Source of the DNA: Lottiidibacillus patelloidae
GTDB lineage: Bacteria > Bacillota > Bacilli > Bacillales > SA5d-4
Assembly (NCBI RefSeq): GCF_002262935.1
Contig: NZ_NPIA01000007.1
Span: 105,804 to 169,803, forward strand
Direction: 5' to 3'
Length of the DNA: 64,000 bases
Shown: in pieces, positions 18,393-27,528 of the stretch
Layout of the letters: every line of letters begins with the position of its first letter
Position numbering within the stretch: position 1 is the stretch's first letter
Notes under the pieces: generated by a model
What the model saw: the letters and a program-made list of their open reading frames with translations, nothing else
Database searches by the model: none
What the model was told of the DNA's origin: nothing
Program-made: the position numbers and the translations under genes

Positions 18393-20289
18393 TTTTCACC
18401 GGCCTTTTGATCCAATGACGTTCGTTGTCGATCCTTTTCGTAATCGCTAATTTATCTAACGATTCTAGAAGTGGGATAATTCCTTTTCGGGAAAGGTTTA
18501 AAACTGACTTTGCGTCTTGCACTGTAAAAGGGTTTCCACTAGTACTTTCAAAGAGTGTTTGTACAGCTAGATTATAAGAACTTCTATGAACAAGCATATT
18601 CTCTTCTAACTCTATTAGCTGACTAGTCTCTAATACATAGCGTTTTAGCTCTTGGTGCATGGATACAGGTATTTGCTGATTTGATAAATAAGAGTCCCAT
18701 TTCTCTACTTGTATGCCAGCTTCTTTTATTGTCGTAACGACATTAGCAACTCTAGTATCCCACTGTTTTGGAACTTTTGGGAGATGAGATGTGGTGCTGA
18801 TATATTGATGCGTTTTTTGCAACTCACCATTATCTATTAATTCTTCAATGATAACTTCAATCAGCCTTTTCGGATAATGGAGCGTACTAATAATCTCCGC
18901 TTTATTCATCCCATATCTCATCGGATGATTTTCATGATAAATTGCTAACACTTTATTTATATCTTCTACTAATTGATTGTATATTTGCTTTGACGTAAAG
19001 AATTTATCATCATAACAAATTACATCCTTTTCTTTTAATAATGTAGTTAACAGCTGATCAAGCTCTTCTCCAGCAATAGATGTTAGTTGGGTTAACGTTT
19101 CTTTTATGCTTACTATTTCTTCATTCAAGACAGATAATACACGTTCCTTTGGTGTACCTTCCATATTTTGCTTTAACATTTTGACTGTATCTTGCCCAAA
19201 TCGATATTTATCTCCGTATGGGTCAATTACCCATCCACCACCAATTGTCTCAGTTGGAGAAGGTCTTCTTAAAACGAAACGGTCGCCACGTTTAATAACA
19301 ATAGGTTCGTCAAGGCGGACTTGGCACAGAACCTCTTCCTCAGTAGCTTTTAGTTCATTTCTATCAAAGAAAACAATTTTACCCATAACTTCTGCTGTTC
19401 CTGAATGGAACTTAATTGGTGTACGTTGTTTTAAAGGAAGCTCTAACTCATCTGAAGATGTAAGCACGATATCAAGCGTATTAGTATGTGGGATAGCTAA
19501 GCTTGAAGCGAGCACATCACCGCGCTCTATCTCTTCTCTAGCAATGCTTACGTTTATCGCAGCCCGTTGCCCTGCAAACGCTTTTTCAACTTCTTGATTA
19601 TGTACGTGAATATTTTTCACTTTCACAGCTTTTTCACTAGGTAATACTTGAAGTTGCTGCCCAACAGAAACAGATCCTTCATAAACCGTCCCCCGAACAA
19701 TGGTCCCTTTACCTTGAAGTGTGAAAACTTGGTCAATAGGGAAACGGAAATCTCCAATTGACGATCTTACAGGAATGTCCTCTAGCTTTGCTTTAATTTT
19801 ACTCTTTAAAACATCAATACCTTTATGAGAAATGCTATCTACGAAAACGACATCGCTTTTTTCAAAAATAGTGTTTCTTACAACACTTGCAATATCATCT
19901 TTTACTAGAGGTAAAAAATCTTCCTCGACTTTGTCTGCTTTTGTTACAACAATAATCCCTTCTTTAATACCTAAATAGGTGAGGATTTGTAAATGTTCCC
20001 TCGTTTGCGGCATGACACCTTCATCTGCAGCAATAACAAGAAGAACTAAATCTATTCCAGCTACACCAGCAATCATTTGCCTAATGAATCTTTCATGACC
20101 AGGAACATCTATTATAGATGCTTTCAGTTCTCCTAAATCAAAAGGTGCATATCCGAGCTCAATTGTAATTTTTCGCTCTTTTTCCTCTTTTAAACGATCG
20201 GTATCTACATTTGTTAATGCTTTAGTTAATGACGTTTTACCATGATCAATATGACCGGCCATTCCAACTGTATAAAAACGTTGGCTCAT
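18370..20289 (-). CDS. selB: Selenocysteine-specific translation elongation factor
   Basis: A 639-residue GTPase that delivers selenocysteyl-tRNA to UGA codons carrying a SECIS element. G1 is [10 protein letters not shown] (residues 12-21), followed by switch [10 protein letters not shown] and G4 TKADK. EF-Tu-like domains II and III come next, and the C-terminal about 250 residues form winged-helix repeats that bind SECIS RNA. The length matches bacterial SelB. It leads a minus-strand operon with the glycosyltransferase and ABC transporter genes. GAAGGTGAAG precedes the ATG. Its presence implies that the genome makes selenoproteins; none is visible here. Confidence 0.96.
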   Translation of the reverse strand: MSQRFYTVGMAGHIDHGKTSLTKALTNVDTDRLKEEKERKITIELGYAPFDLGELKASIIDVPGHERFIRQMIAGVAGIDLVLLVIAADEGVMPQTREHLQILTYLGIKEGIIVVTKADKVEEDFLPLVKDDIASVVRNTIFEKSDVVFVDSISHKGIDVLKSKIKAKLEDIPVRSSIGDFRFPIDQVFTLQGKGTIVRGTVYEGSVSVGQQLQVLPSEKAVKVKNIHVHNQEVEKAFAGQRAAINVSIAREEIERGDVLASSLAIPHTNTLDIVLTSSDELELPLKQRTPIKFHSGTAEVMGKIVFFDRNELKATEEEVLCQVRLDEPIVIKRGDRFVLRRPSPTETIGGGWVIDPYGDKYRFGQDTVKMLKQNMEGTPKERVLSVLNEEIVSIKETLTQLTSIAGEELDQLLTTLLKEKDVICYDDKFFTSKQIYNQLVEDINKVLAIYHENHPMRYGMNKAEIISTLHYPKRLIEVIIEELIDNGELQKTHQYISTTSHLPKVPKQWDTRVANVVTTIKEAGIQVEKWDSYLSNQQIPVSMHQELKRYVLETSQLIELEENMLVHRSSYNLAVQTLFESTSGNPFTVQDAKSVLNLSRKGIIPLLESLDKLAITKRIDNERHWIKRPVKNEQQRAT

Positions 20290-20440
20290 TTCTTCACCTT
20301 CTTCAACTTTTCCCTATTATCCCTTACTTTACGCAAAGATTACTATCTATTTCAAGTTATAAGCATTTCAGCAATAATTAATTGCAGTTCGGGACATTAT
20401 AATGTTGAGAAGTTTTTACATAAAAGGAGTTGAATTACTA

Positions 20441-20569
20441 ATGGCAAAGCAAAAACAAGGTGGAATGAGTAAGAAATTAAGTCAAGCTGTGCAGCATGCA
20501 AATGAGTCAAATCCAAAATCTCGTTCAAGTAACCCACCAAACACTTCATCTACAGAAAAAAACGTATAA
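20441..20569 (+). CDS. Small 42-residue basic hydrophilic protein, unknown
   Basis: The ATG has AAAGGAG 13 bases upstream, and the gene ends directly before a good terminator. The product is 42 residues, rich in Lys, Gln, Ser and Asn, with a C-terminal SNPPNTSSTEKNV tail and no membrane segment. It is divergent from selB. The composition recalls small spore-associated proteins of Bacillus, but I do not recognise a family. A real gene is likely, function unknown. Confidence 0.55.
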   Translation: MAKQKQGGMSKKLSQAVQHANESNPKSRSSNPPNTSSTEKNV

Positions 20570-20605
20570 AAAAATGCCATGCAAGAAACCTTGCGTGGCA
20601 TTTTT
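20570..20605. terminator. Bidirectional terminator
   Basis: The stem ATGCCATGCAAG / CTTGCGTGGCAT with A and T runs separates the convergent small gene and the CcdA/TauE-like gene, overlapping the latter's stop codon. Confidence 0.85.
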
Positions 20606-21338
20606 ATGCGAACCAAAATGTTAATGTGTCTAAAGCTCCAATGGTGAAAAGAAGTAACCCGGTTAATATTTGCACTAGACTACCAATTTTTTTACTTTGC
20701 TTTAAAGTTGTCCCTTGATATCCCGTAAAAGCGATTAACCCAAGAAATAAGAGTAAAGGTAATGACGTTCCTACTGCAAAAACACTCGGTAACAATACGC
20801 CAACACTTGAAGTTAACACGATTGGCATTAATGTTAAGAAAAACAACAGAAACATTGTTGGGCAGAATCCTAGTGAAATAAATACACCGAATAGAAAGGC
20901 ACTATAAACTCCTTTTTTACTTTTAGTAAAATCGCCTCTAGTGAATGAAAAAGAAAACTTAAAATTGATTAATCCCATTAATACTAATCCTATAAAGACA
21001 AGCATTGGACCTAATAATTTTCGAATGTAAGGTGCTATACTTTGGAAACTCTCCATGATCTCTTTTCCTACTACTAATACGATTACACCAAGAAAAGAAT
21101 AGACTGTAATTTTCCCGATAATGAATGCAATTGCCTCTTTCCAGGCGACTTTTTCTTGAAGTGATTTATTACCATAAAGCATAATAGCTCCGAGGTTTCC
21201 CGTTATTTGACATGGCGCTAAAATCGCCACCATACCTAACAGAAGCGCAAACATGATAGGTACACTCTCCATACTATATGTTAAGTTAGCAATTGGATTA
21301 GAAAGAACGGTGCTCCATTCATGAAATATATGATGCAT
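20604..21338 (-). CDS. CcdA / TauE-SafE-like membrane protein (UreH-type)
   Basis: A 244-residue polytopic protein with about six hydrophobic segments in two similar halves. Each half has a cysteine in a helix: LAPCQITG (about 42-49) and GFCPTM (about 150). That is the pattern of CcdA/DsbD-beta electron carriers, which pass reducing power across the membrane. The NCBI name for such proteins is often sulfite exporter TauE/SafE family. The partner and substrate are unknown. It lies next to selB but is not in the same transcript. Confidence 0.7.
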   Translation of the reverse strand: MHHIFHEWSTVLSNPIANLTYSMESVPIMFALLLGMVAILAPCQITGNLGAIMLYGNKSLQEKVAWKEAIAFIIGKITVYSFLGVIVLVVGKEIMESFQSIAPYIRKLLGPMLVFIGLVLMGLINFKFSFSFTRGDFTKSKKGVYSAFLFGVFISLGFCPTMFLLFFLTLMPIVLTSSVGVLLPSVFAVGTSLPLLLFLGLIAFTGYQGTTLKQSKKIGSLVQILTGLLLFTIGALDTLTFWFA

Positions 21339-21486
21339 AAATTTCGCTCCTTTTTTGTAAGGTTTCTACCATTATATTTACGGGTGTAACTTTTAAGACA
21401 AGTAATTTCAAAAACACATTCCAGAGAATCAGCTGTAGTTAAAGGATAACGATATCTAGGATCTATTCAATTAAAAATTTAGCTAT

Positions 21487-21516
21487 AAAAAAAGCACCTC
21501 CAAATTTTTGGGGTGC
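21487..21516 (-). terminator. Intrinsic terminator of the second MFS gene
   Basis: The stem GCACC / GGTGC, extended by CC and GG, is followed on the minus strand by TTTTTTTAT, about 110 bases after the MFS stop. Confidence 0.7.
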
Positions 21517-21624
21517 AGTTCGAATTATTAAATTTCTTTTAGAGTATGCAAAAATTTTTATATCCTTGATGAAGCACCCGTTAATACAATAAGCAACCTA
21601 CGCTTTAATTGGGTTATTTTTTTC

Positions 21625-22869
21625 TTAAACACTTAGTTTGTCTTTTTCACTGTAGTCTTCTCGATAATAAAATGCTTTGCTTGGCTTCAATACTGATAAA
21701 GAAAAGATTATAGATAAGAAAAGCATCACAAGTGCCATCGTAATAATTGTTAGTCTTAAAGAAATTAAATCTGCTACAAACCCTGTTACAAGAATAAATA
21801 CTACTTGAGCAGCACTTTGTATCAACTGATAAATACTTGTCACTCTGCCCATAATTTCTACTGGAACATTATTTTGGTAAAAAGTCGTTATTCCTGCATT
21901 TAAGAACACATTAAAGAAACCTAAGATTACAAATCCAACCACAATTGATAGAAATGACCATGAAAATGCATAAGTTACATAACCTATTGTCATCATGACA
22001 ATACCGGTGACAATCATATATCTAAGCGAGAAGAAATTTGAAAAAATTGAAAGTAACATAGCACCAATAACAGAACCAATCCCAGTAATACTTATCAAGA
22101 GACTATACTCCATCTCAGAAAGCCCTATAACTTGTTGTGTAAATACAACTTCTTGCGCATCCATTGCAAAGGTAAAAAGCATAACAATAATAAAGCCAAG
22201 GTAGGTAAAAGTTAGATATTTATTTTGTGACATGAACTTCTGAACTACTGAAAAATCCTGTACCACTTGGGAAAAAGTCAATGTCGGGATTGTATCTTTA
22301 TTAATATTTTCTTTATCCGGTAGAAAAAATAATAAAATTGCTGAAAACAGAAAGAACAATGCATTTAGCCACAATGTCGCTTCAACTGTAGTCAATAAAA
22401 TAAGAGAGCCGCCTATAGCTGGTCCAATAATAAATGCCCCAGAACTTGTAAAAGAGCTAATAGAGTTAAATTGCTTTCTTTTTTCTTTAGGAACAAGTAT
22501 AGCAACGTATGTCATTGATGATGGATGGAAGAATGCTTTTGCTACACTCAGGATAACCAAGATCCCATATATAACTGCTATATTTGGTGCAAGTGGGATT
22601 AAGCAGATGAAAGTCGCTCTAATTATGTATGTTACAATCATTACTTTTCTCTTACTACGGTAATCAATAAAACTACCAGTCCAGAACTTAGTAATAATGT
22701 TTGTTAGTGGTCCAACTATCCACAGTCCTGCAACAGCAGTTGCCGACCCCGTTAATTGATATACAATAATATTTATTGCAACTAAATAGATAAAGTCTCC
22801 GATACTAGATATCCCCATAGAAGATAGTAACAGCGTGGGCTCTTTCCAATCCTTTAAGTTTTTTATCAT
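21625..22869 (-). CDS. Major facilitator superfamily transporter, MefA/MdfA-like
   Basis: A 414-residue MFS protein with 12 predicted membrane helices, resembling the MFS_3-type macrolide/multidrug exporters common in Firmicutes. Support comes from the N-terminal SIGDFIYLVAINIIVYQLTGSA-like start, the TKFWTGSFIDYRSKRK loop (about residues 60-75) and the repeated RVTSIYQLIQSAAQ stretch. It is a lone gene with a downstream hairpin. The substrate is not determinable. Confidence 0.82.
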   Translation of the reverse strand: MIKNLKDWKEPTLLLSSMGISSIGDFIYLVAINIIVYQLTGSATAVAGLWIVGPLTNIITKFWTGSFIDYRSKRKVMIVTYIIRATFICLIPLAPNIAVIYGILVILSVAKAFFHPSSMTYVAILVPKEKRKQFNSISSFTSSGAFIIGPAIGGSLILLTTVEATLWLNALFFLFSAILLFFLPDKENINKDTIPTLTFSQVVQDFSVVQKFMSQNKYLTFTYLGFIIVMLFTFAMDAQEVVFTQQVIGLSEMEYSLLISITGIGSVIGAMLLSIFSNFFSLRYMIVTGIVMMTIGYVTYAFSWSFLSIVVGFVILGFFNVFLNAGITTFYQNNVPVEIMGRVTSIYQLIQSAAQVVFILVTGFVADLISLRLTIITMALVMLFLSIIFSLSVLKPSKAFYYREDYSEKDKLSV

Positions 22870-23111
22870 ACAAGACTCCTAATTATGTGTAATAATCTTA
22901 ACGATGCTTACTACGTTAGCATAAATACTATTATTTGAATACTAATGTGATGTTTGAAAAGTATTATTGAAATACTGTTGTTTTAAGACAACCTAATTAA
23001 CGAACACCTAATTAAACTCTACTGCACTCGTTATCGGAAGAAGCGATGCTCTGTTTGTACATCGCACCCGTTACTTTAAGTACAACCTATCACAATCTGG
23101 TAGATAGAAAC

Positions 23112-23753
23112 TTAAAACATTCCCCAGAATAAATTTAATTGAGTTGTAAGGAAGTAAAGTAGTAACCCTATGGGGACCACTATGATTATTTGTTTGGGCG
23201 ACTGATATAAGACAAAAATCATGGCTATCCAAAGTAGAAATTCCAATATATTCATAATATCAAAATACCAAAATCCAAATGCAAAAGCTTGTCTTGAAAT
23301 AAACATAAATATTATAGATGAAATAAAAATAGCAATTATACCTTTACTTTTAGCATACCAACAAGCAAAAGCCATAAATGGTGAAAAAACAATCATGATA
23401 ATCCAAATCATCATTTATGTGTTAGGGAAAAAACCAGCTATCATAATAGTATAAAAATAATAACTACCTACCATTCCTACAAAAAACAAAAAGACATTTA
23501 TGGCAGACCTTACAGGCGATTTACTATACACAGAAATTAGTACTGCAAGGAAAATCCAAACTCCCATACGAGAAAAAAAGTTCCTTAAATCCAACACTTC
23601 AAGAAAATATGGTAATAAATTACTGGCAGTTTCATCAAGCACCTTGGAAATTATGCCTAAAGTAACTCCTGAGATAAATAATAATGTCGAATATAAAAAT
23701 TTTCTTGATAGAGATATATTTAATTTTTGAATTTCATTCAACAAGTATTTCAT
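23112..23753 (-). pseudogene. Membrane protein gene split by an in-frame TAA
   Basis: Two reading frames, 112 and 100 codons, lie end to end in the same phase. The first stops at TAA (23415-23417) and the next codon is ATG. Together they would make one protein of about 213 residues with six or so membrane helices and no duplication between the halves. The second half has no ribosome site of its own (the upstream bases are AACACATAA). The simplest reading is one nonsense mutation, perhaps Tyr to TAA. Alternatives are two overlapping small proteins or a sequencing error. The function is unknown. Confidence 0.65.
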
Positions 23754-23874
23754 TTATCCCTCACAAATATAAAAAATTTTCATTTCATATTTTTCTACTA
23801 TTGTACAACCTTCTAGCGCCTTACTTGCCAAATATCTATTTGGACATCTTTCCGATGCAATTTCCTCTAATATA

Positions 23875-24201
23875 TTAATTACTCACCTTGTATTTGCACC
23901 ATTGTCTTCTTATTCCAATTACCAAGTAAACAAGTGCTACGCACAAAATTACTTGGTTAATGAAAAACGATAGCCTTGTAAATTCACCATAAGTTATTCC
24001 TGTTGACAATTTCATGAAGTTCAAATAAACAAAATCAATATACAACGGTGCAAAGAAACTATTTAACTGGTGAAATAAAAGGATGAGAAAAAAATAGATG
24101 CCTTCTTTAAATGAAGAGTTTTTACATTGAATGAGTCCAAAGGCTAGTATAATAACAATTAGAAATTGTAATATGATATTTAAAACTCCTATTAAACTCA
24201 T
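23875..24201 (-). CDS. Small membrane protein, unknown
   Basis: A 108-residue protein with three hydrophobic segments (about 5-25, 35-55 and 75-98). It has a very good ribosome site (AGGAGGTAAGG) upstream of its ATG. It lies upstream of the split membrane protein gene in the same direction, with a 121-base gap, so the two may have formed one transcript. I do not recognise the family. Confidence 0.6.
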   Translation of the reverse strand: MSLIGVLNIILQFLIVIILAFGLIQCKNSSFKEGIYFFLILLFHQLNSFFAPLYIDFVYLNFMKLSTGITYGEFTRLSFFINQVILCVALVYLVIGIRRQWCKYKVSN

Positions 24202-24272
24202 TAAATACCTTACCTCCTGTAAACGGCAATTTTTTCTAAATCTACTAAACTTCTTCCATTAGTAATTCAATT

Positions 24273-24310
24273 AAAAAAGGTGCTTTTCCTTCTTCTTGCC
24301 GGAAAGCACC
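24273..24310 (-). terminator. Intrinsic terminator of the rocB-like gene
   Basis: The stem GGTGCTTTCC / GGAAAAGCACC on the minus strand is followed by TTTTTT. Confidence 0.85.
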
Positions 24311-24356
24311 CTCTTGTTCAACTTATGATGGTTTACTCATAACAAGTTCAAAGATC

Positions 24357-25973
24357 TTATTTTAATTTAGAAAGTAAATCTTTAATTGAATCCTTTAAGA
24401 CTATAGGCAATTTTTCAAACGAGTAATTCGTTTCAAGTCTCTCTGTTCGTTGGTGTGGATCACGACCAAACGGACCAATGTTAATGACTGGAATGTTTAA
24501 CTCTTGAATCTCTTTCACAGGTAATGAGTAACCTTTATTAAATAAAGGTGTATTATTCGTTACTTGCAAGATGTCTTCATCCGTCTCTTTCAATTGCACG
24601 AAGCTTAAGTCTGATAATCCTGCAAAATAGTTTTGTTTTACAACATTGACTCCAAACTTTTCCTTGAAATTAGTAACTGTTTTATTGGCAACAGATTGTA
24701 TAAATTCATTTTCCATAGATGATACAGCTGGATAAAATGGTGGTGAATAAAACATGACAATCATTGGTGCTTTATCTTTACATAAAAACGCTAAGTCTTG
24801 GACTAGCTTTGCAGAAAAGTCTCTATCCCCATCATTTCCTCTGTTCGTAATTAAATAATTTTGTCTTCTTTCAATTTCTTCTTTACCGTGTAGGCTAATC
24901 GCATATTGTAACAACTCATCATACGTAAACACATTTACAGAAACTTTTTTCGGATTAGTTAAAACACTTTCAGCACTTTTCGTGTAGTGCTCCTCAATCG
25001 ATGTTGCAACCTCTTTTACTGAAGAAAGGAGTTTTTCCGTAATTTCTTTTAATTTCCGCTTCATATAGATAAGGTTGATCATCGTAACAGAAGAGTGCGG
25101 CGTTTGGACAGAGTATTTCTCTTTAAAATCTTTTTGGATTAAATTCGTTGGTGGTGGTGTCATTTCTCCGTCAACGAACTCACAAAAATCTGTATTTAAC
25201 TCAAAGAAGTTTGTGATCTTTGAAACCATGAAATTTGAGTTAAGCCCTGAGTAAGGCTCACCAACATGCGTTTCTGCTCCGAGGCAAAAGAAGCTCGGCA
25301 AAAGCTTGCCAACAGAACCTGTATAAATATACTTATTTGTATCTTTTGGGTGGTTTTTAAACATTGGTTCTGAATTTAAGCAAGCAACAAATTCTAAATT
25401 GTATTGCTCCTTCATTTGTTTTAATACTGGAACAGCCGATAACATACCTACAGAGTTTACCTCTTCGTCTGGTACGGAAACCATTAATAAGTTCCCTTCA
25501 AATTCCCCAGCTGCCGCTCGTTCAATCATCGCCATTTGCAATGCAACGCCGGCTTTCATATCCATGGAACCGCGCCCAAATAACCATTCTTCTTCACTAT
25601 TTTCTATATCTTCTTGAACAACATTATCAAAATTATGTTTCTTTTCTTTCATAGCATTTGTTAACTCTTCCATTTGGAAAGCTAAATGTTTAAAATTACC
25701 GTAATCTTCAATATCAACAACATCAAAGTGGCTTAGTAATATAACAGTTTTGGTTGCATTCTTTTTCTTGACGAAAGCTGTTAAAAACTTTCTGCCATCA
25801 TGTGTAGGGTGGAGTGTTAAAAATTCTTTATTTCGTTTGAAATAATCAAGTGAACTTAGTTGATTGTGTATATTTTCAGCTACGGCAATCTCACCTGCTG
25901 TTTCAGAAATACTTGGAACTGCAACTAATGAAGAAAGCAGTTGAATTAATTGCTCTTTAGTTTGCCATTTCAA
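24357..25973 (-). CDS. rocB: M20-family metallopeptidase, RocB-like
   Basis: About 538 residues of an M20/M28-type zinc peptidase closest in length and sequence to Bacillus RocB, a protein of the arginine utilisation regulon whose exact reaction is unproved. Zinc-site motifs are LLSHFDVVD (about 83-91), GRGSMDMKAG (about 132-141) and VPDEEVNSVG (about 166-175). The TTG at 25973 is favoured: AAGGGAG lies 8 bases upstream, whereas the GTG at 25982 abuts the ribosome site. No other roc gene is adjacent, so the role in arginine catabolism is by analogy. Confidence 0.82.
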   Translation of the reverse strand: MKWQTKEQLIQLLSSLVAVPSISETAGEIAVAENIHNQLSSLDYFKRNKEFLTLHPTHDGRKFLTAFVKKKNATKTVILLSHFDVVDIEDYGNFKHLAFQMEELTNAMKEKKHNFDNVVQEDIENSEEEWLFGRGSMDMKAGVALQMAMIERAAAGEFEGNLLMVSVPDEEVNSVGMLSAVPVLKQMKEQYNLEFVACLNSEPMFKNHPKDTNKYIYTGSVGKLLPSFFCLGAETHVGEPYSGLNSNFMVSKITNFFELNTDFCEFVDGEMTPPPTNLIQKDFKEKYSVQTPHSSVTMINLIYMKRKLKEITEKLLSSVKEVATSIEEHYTKSAESVLTNPKKVSVNVFTYDELLQYAISLHGKEEIERRQNYLITNRGNDGDRDFSAKLVQDLAFLCKDKAPMIVMFYSPPFYPAVSSMENEFIQSVANKTVTNFKEKFGVNVVKQNYFAGLSDLSFVQLKETDEDILQVTNNTPLFNKGYSLPVKEIQELNIPVINIGPFGRDPHQRTERLETNYSFEKLPIVLKDSIKDLLSKLK

Positions 25974-26106
25974 AATGAACACTCCCTTTAGATACTTTTA
26001 TTTATGTAAATGTATCATGTCAAAATGGTTTATTAAAGTAGATTTTTCATGCTATATTGTATAATAGCAATGAAAGCAATATAGCTTTTATAAATGGGGT
26101 GTTATT

Positions 26107-26499
26107 ATGGAGAAAATAATTTTATTTGATGGGGTTTGTAACCTCTGTAACTTCGGAGTGCAATTTGTAATTAAACGAGATCCCAAAAAACAGTTTAAGT
26201 TCGCTTCAATCCAGAGTGAAATCGGTGAGAAGTTGATGATAAAACATTATGGGAAAGTTGAGTTGGATAGTTTTGTTTACATTGAGGGTAAGAATAGTTA
26301 CAAAAAATCCACTGCTGCATTAAAAGTATGTAAACATTTAAGAGGGGCATGGAAACTATTATTTATTCTTTTAATTATACCAACTCCAATTCGTGATTTC
26401 TTTTACGGAAAAATTGCAAAGAACCGTTATAAAATGTTTGGGAAAAAAGATAGTTGTATGCTTCCTTCGCCGGAGTTGAAGGAGCGGTTTTTATCATAA
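26107..26499 (+). CDS. DCC-family thiol-disulfide oxidoreductase-like protein (YuxK-like)
   Basis: A 130-residue thioredoxin-fold protein of the DCC family, named for the N-terminal FDGVCNLC motif (residues 7-14) with a CxxC redox pair. A second Cys occurs in KVCKHLRG (about 79) and another near the C-terminus in KDSCML. The ribosome site is a weak GGGGTG seven bases before the start. Its redox partner is unknown. It is immediately upstream of the tRNA-Sec gene but that gene has its own promoter. Confidence 0.8.
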   Translation: MEKIILFDGVCNLCNFGVQFVIKRDPKKQFKFASIQSEIGEKLMIKHYGKVELDSFVYIEGKNSYKKSTAALKVCKHLRGAWKLLFILLIIPTPIRDFFYGKIAKNRYKMFGKKDSCMLPSPELKERFLS

Positions 26500-26520
26500 G
26501 TAACGACTAGGCTATAATAC

Positions 26521-26549
26521 TTGATTTATTTGAAATACCCCTATATAAT
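26521..26549 (+). promoter_or_regulatory. SigA-type promoter of tRNA-Sec
   Basis: TTGATT is followed after 17 bases by a perfect TATAAT (26544-26549). Transcription would start about 15 bases before the mature tRNA 5' end. Confidence 0.8.
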
Positions 26550-26570
26550 TACATCTTGTCTAGTATTCAT

Positions 26571-26667
26571 GGGGCTGGTTGCGTAGCTGGTGCTTGCCTA
26601 GGTCTTCAAAACCTTTTGGGAGGTGCGTGCCATCTCTGGTGGGTTCGATTCCCACACAGTCCCGCCA
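26571..26667 (+). tRNA. selC: Selenocysteine tRNA (anticodon UCA)
   Basis: 97 bases including encoded CCA. The anticodon loop is CTTCAAA, so the anticodon is TCA, in the stem TAGGT/ACCTT. Features of tRNA-Sec are a long acceptor arm (GGGGCTGG against ACAGTCCC: 7 pairs including one G-U, plus a G-A at the eighth), a 6-pair D stem with a 4-base D loop (TGGT) and one bulged U, a long extra arm (GAGGTG/CATCTC) and a 5-bp T stem (GTGGG/CCCAC) with TTCGATT loop. Discriminator G73 is present. It decodes UGA with SelB and is charged through SelA and SelD. It is 6.3 kb from selB. Confidence 0.93.
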
Positions 26668-26717
26668 ATCCTTACATATCAATGGTATAAGACTTATTGC
26701 TCATTAATAAGTAAGCC

Positions 26718-26874
26718 TCATTTTTTTCCCTCCCGACACTCCGGGTGCCATTTGGGTGCCAATTGTCTTTCACTAGTATTCGTTGCCATCATCCTCGTCA
26801 AAAACTTCAACAGCCTGTTCCTGAAGAGAAGGAATCACATGACTAAACAAATCTAAAGTAATACCAATTTTCAT
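26718..26874 (-). pseudogene. Tyrosine integrase C-terminal remnant next to tRNA-Sec
   Basis: On the minus strand a short frame encodes GITLDLFSHVIPSLQEQAVE and then a stop at 26773. Phage and ICE integrases end with TLDTYSHVLPxMQxEA, the Tyr being the catalytic residue; here that position is Phe. After the stop, a shifted frame reads QLAPKWHPECREGKK and ends at 26718, also like an integrase tail. The upstream part of the gene is gone (a stop lies at 26908-26910). It lies 50 bases from the tRNA-Sec 3' end, the usual place for an element inserted in a tRNA gene. Confidence 0.65.
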
Positions 26875-26914
26875 AAAAATACCTTCTAAATATAGTATTG
26901 TGTTTGACTAAAAC

Positions 26915-27382
26915 CTAATTTTTATACTTTTTGAGGGTAGCTTCTATTATTTTGTTTAACTCATTTATAGACATTTTCTTAGGTTGATGCTCTGTAGTAG
27001 TTAGTTTCACTTTTAATTCTTTCAATATTCCGTCTAATTGCAATATTTTATCTTTTGAATCTGCCTTTATTTCCTGGTTACTCACTAAAATATCTTTAAA
27101 AAACAAACGATTATTTAAAAAGAAAATATTATTGTAATCCTGTGGATTATGACTTATTTTAACGTCAAGTTGTATAAATGCATTATATGCTTGTAAAATC
27201 TTGTAGTTACTATAATCTTCATTATCTAGCATATAGTCTAATACACCCTCAGCAAACACTATCGAACTTGTAAATGATTTTACATACTCGATGTTTCGTT
27301 CTTTTCTCTCTAACAATAAATAAATGTTAGAAACTATGCTAATTATAAGAATAATAACAACCAAAGCTTTAAATATTTTCAT
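26915..27382 (-). CDS. Small single-pass membrane protein, unknown
   Basis: About 155 residues with an N-terminal membrane helix (about residues 4-24) and a helical, charged extracytoplasmic part. The ATG at 27382 has GGGGGA five bases upstream. I do not recognise the family. It and the next lipoprotein gene (134 bases apart) belong to the AT-rich accessory stretch after tRNA-Sec. Confidence 0.55.
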   Translation of the reverse strand: MKIFKALVVIILIISIVSNIYLLLERKERNIEYVKSFTSSIVFAEGVLDYMLDNEDYSNYKILQAYNAFIQLDVKISHNPQDYNNIFFLNNRLFFKDILVSNQEIKADSKDKILQLDGILKELKVKLTTTEHQPKKMSINELNKIIEATLKKYKN

Positions 27383-27528
27383 TTCTTCCCCCACACTTTG
27401 TTTTGTAAAATAAAATTAATTAGGTTTTTCTCTACTAGTTTCGTTTATAAAGACTTACTAGACACGCATTCTTTAGAAACATCTATTCTAATAATATTGA
27501 TGTAATAACATTGATGATAAATATCAAT

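Noticed and set aside
20604..21338. CcdA/TauE-like protein as the selenium-linked transporter YedE
   Set aside because: Its size and paired Cys pattern fit CcdA/TauE, not YedE, and it is on a separate transcript from selB.
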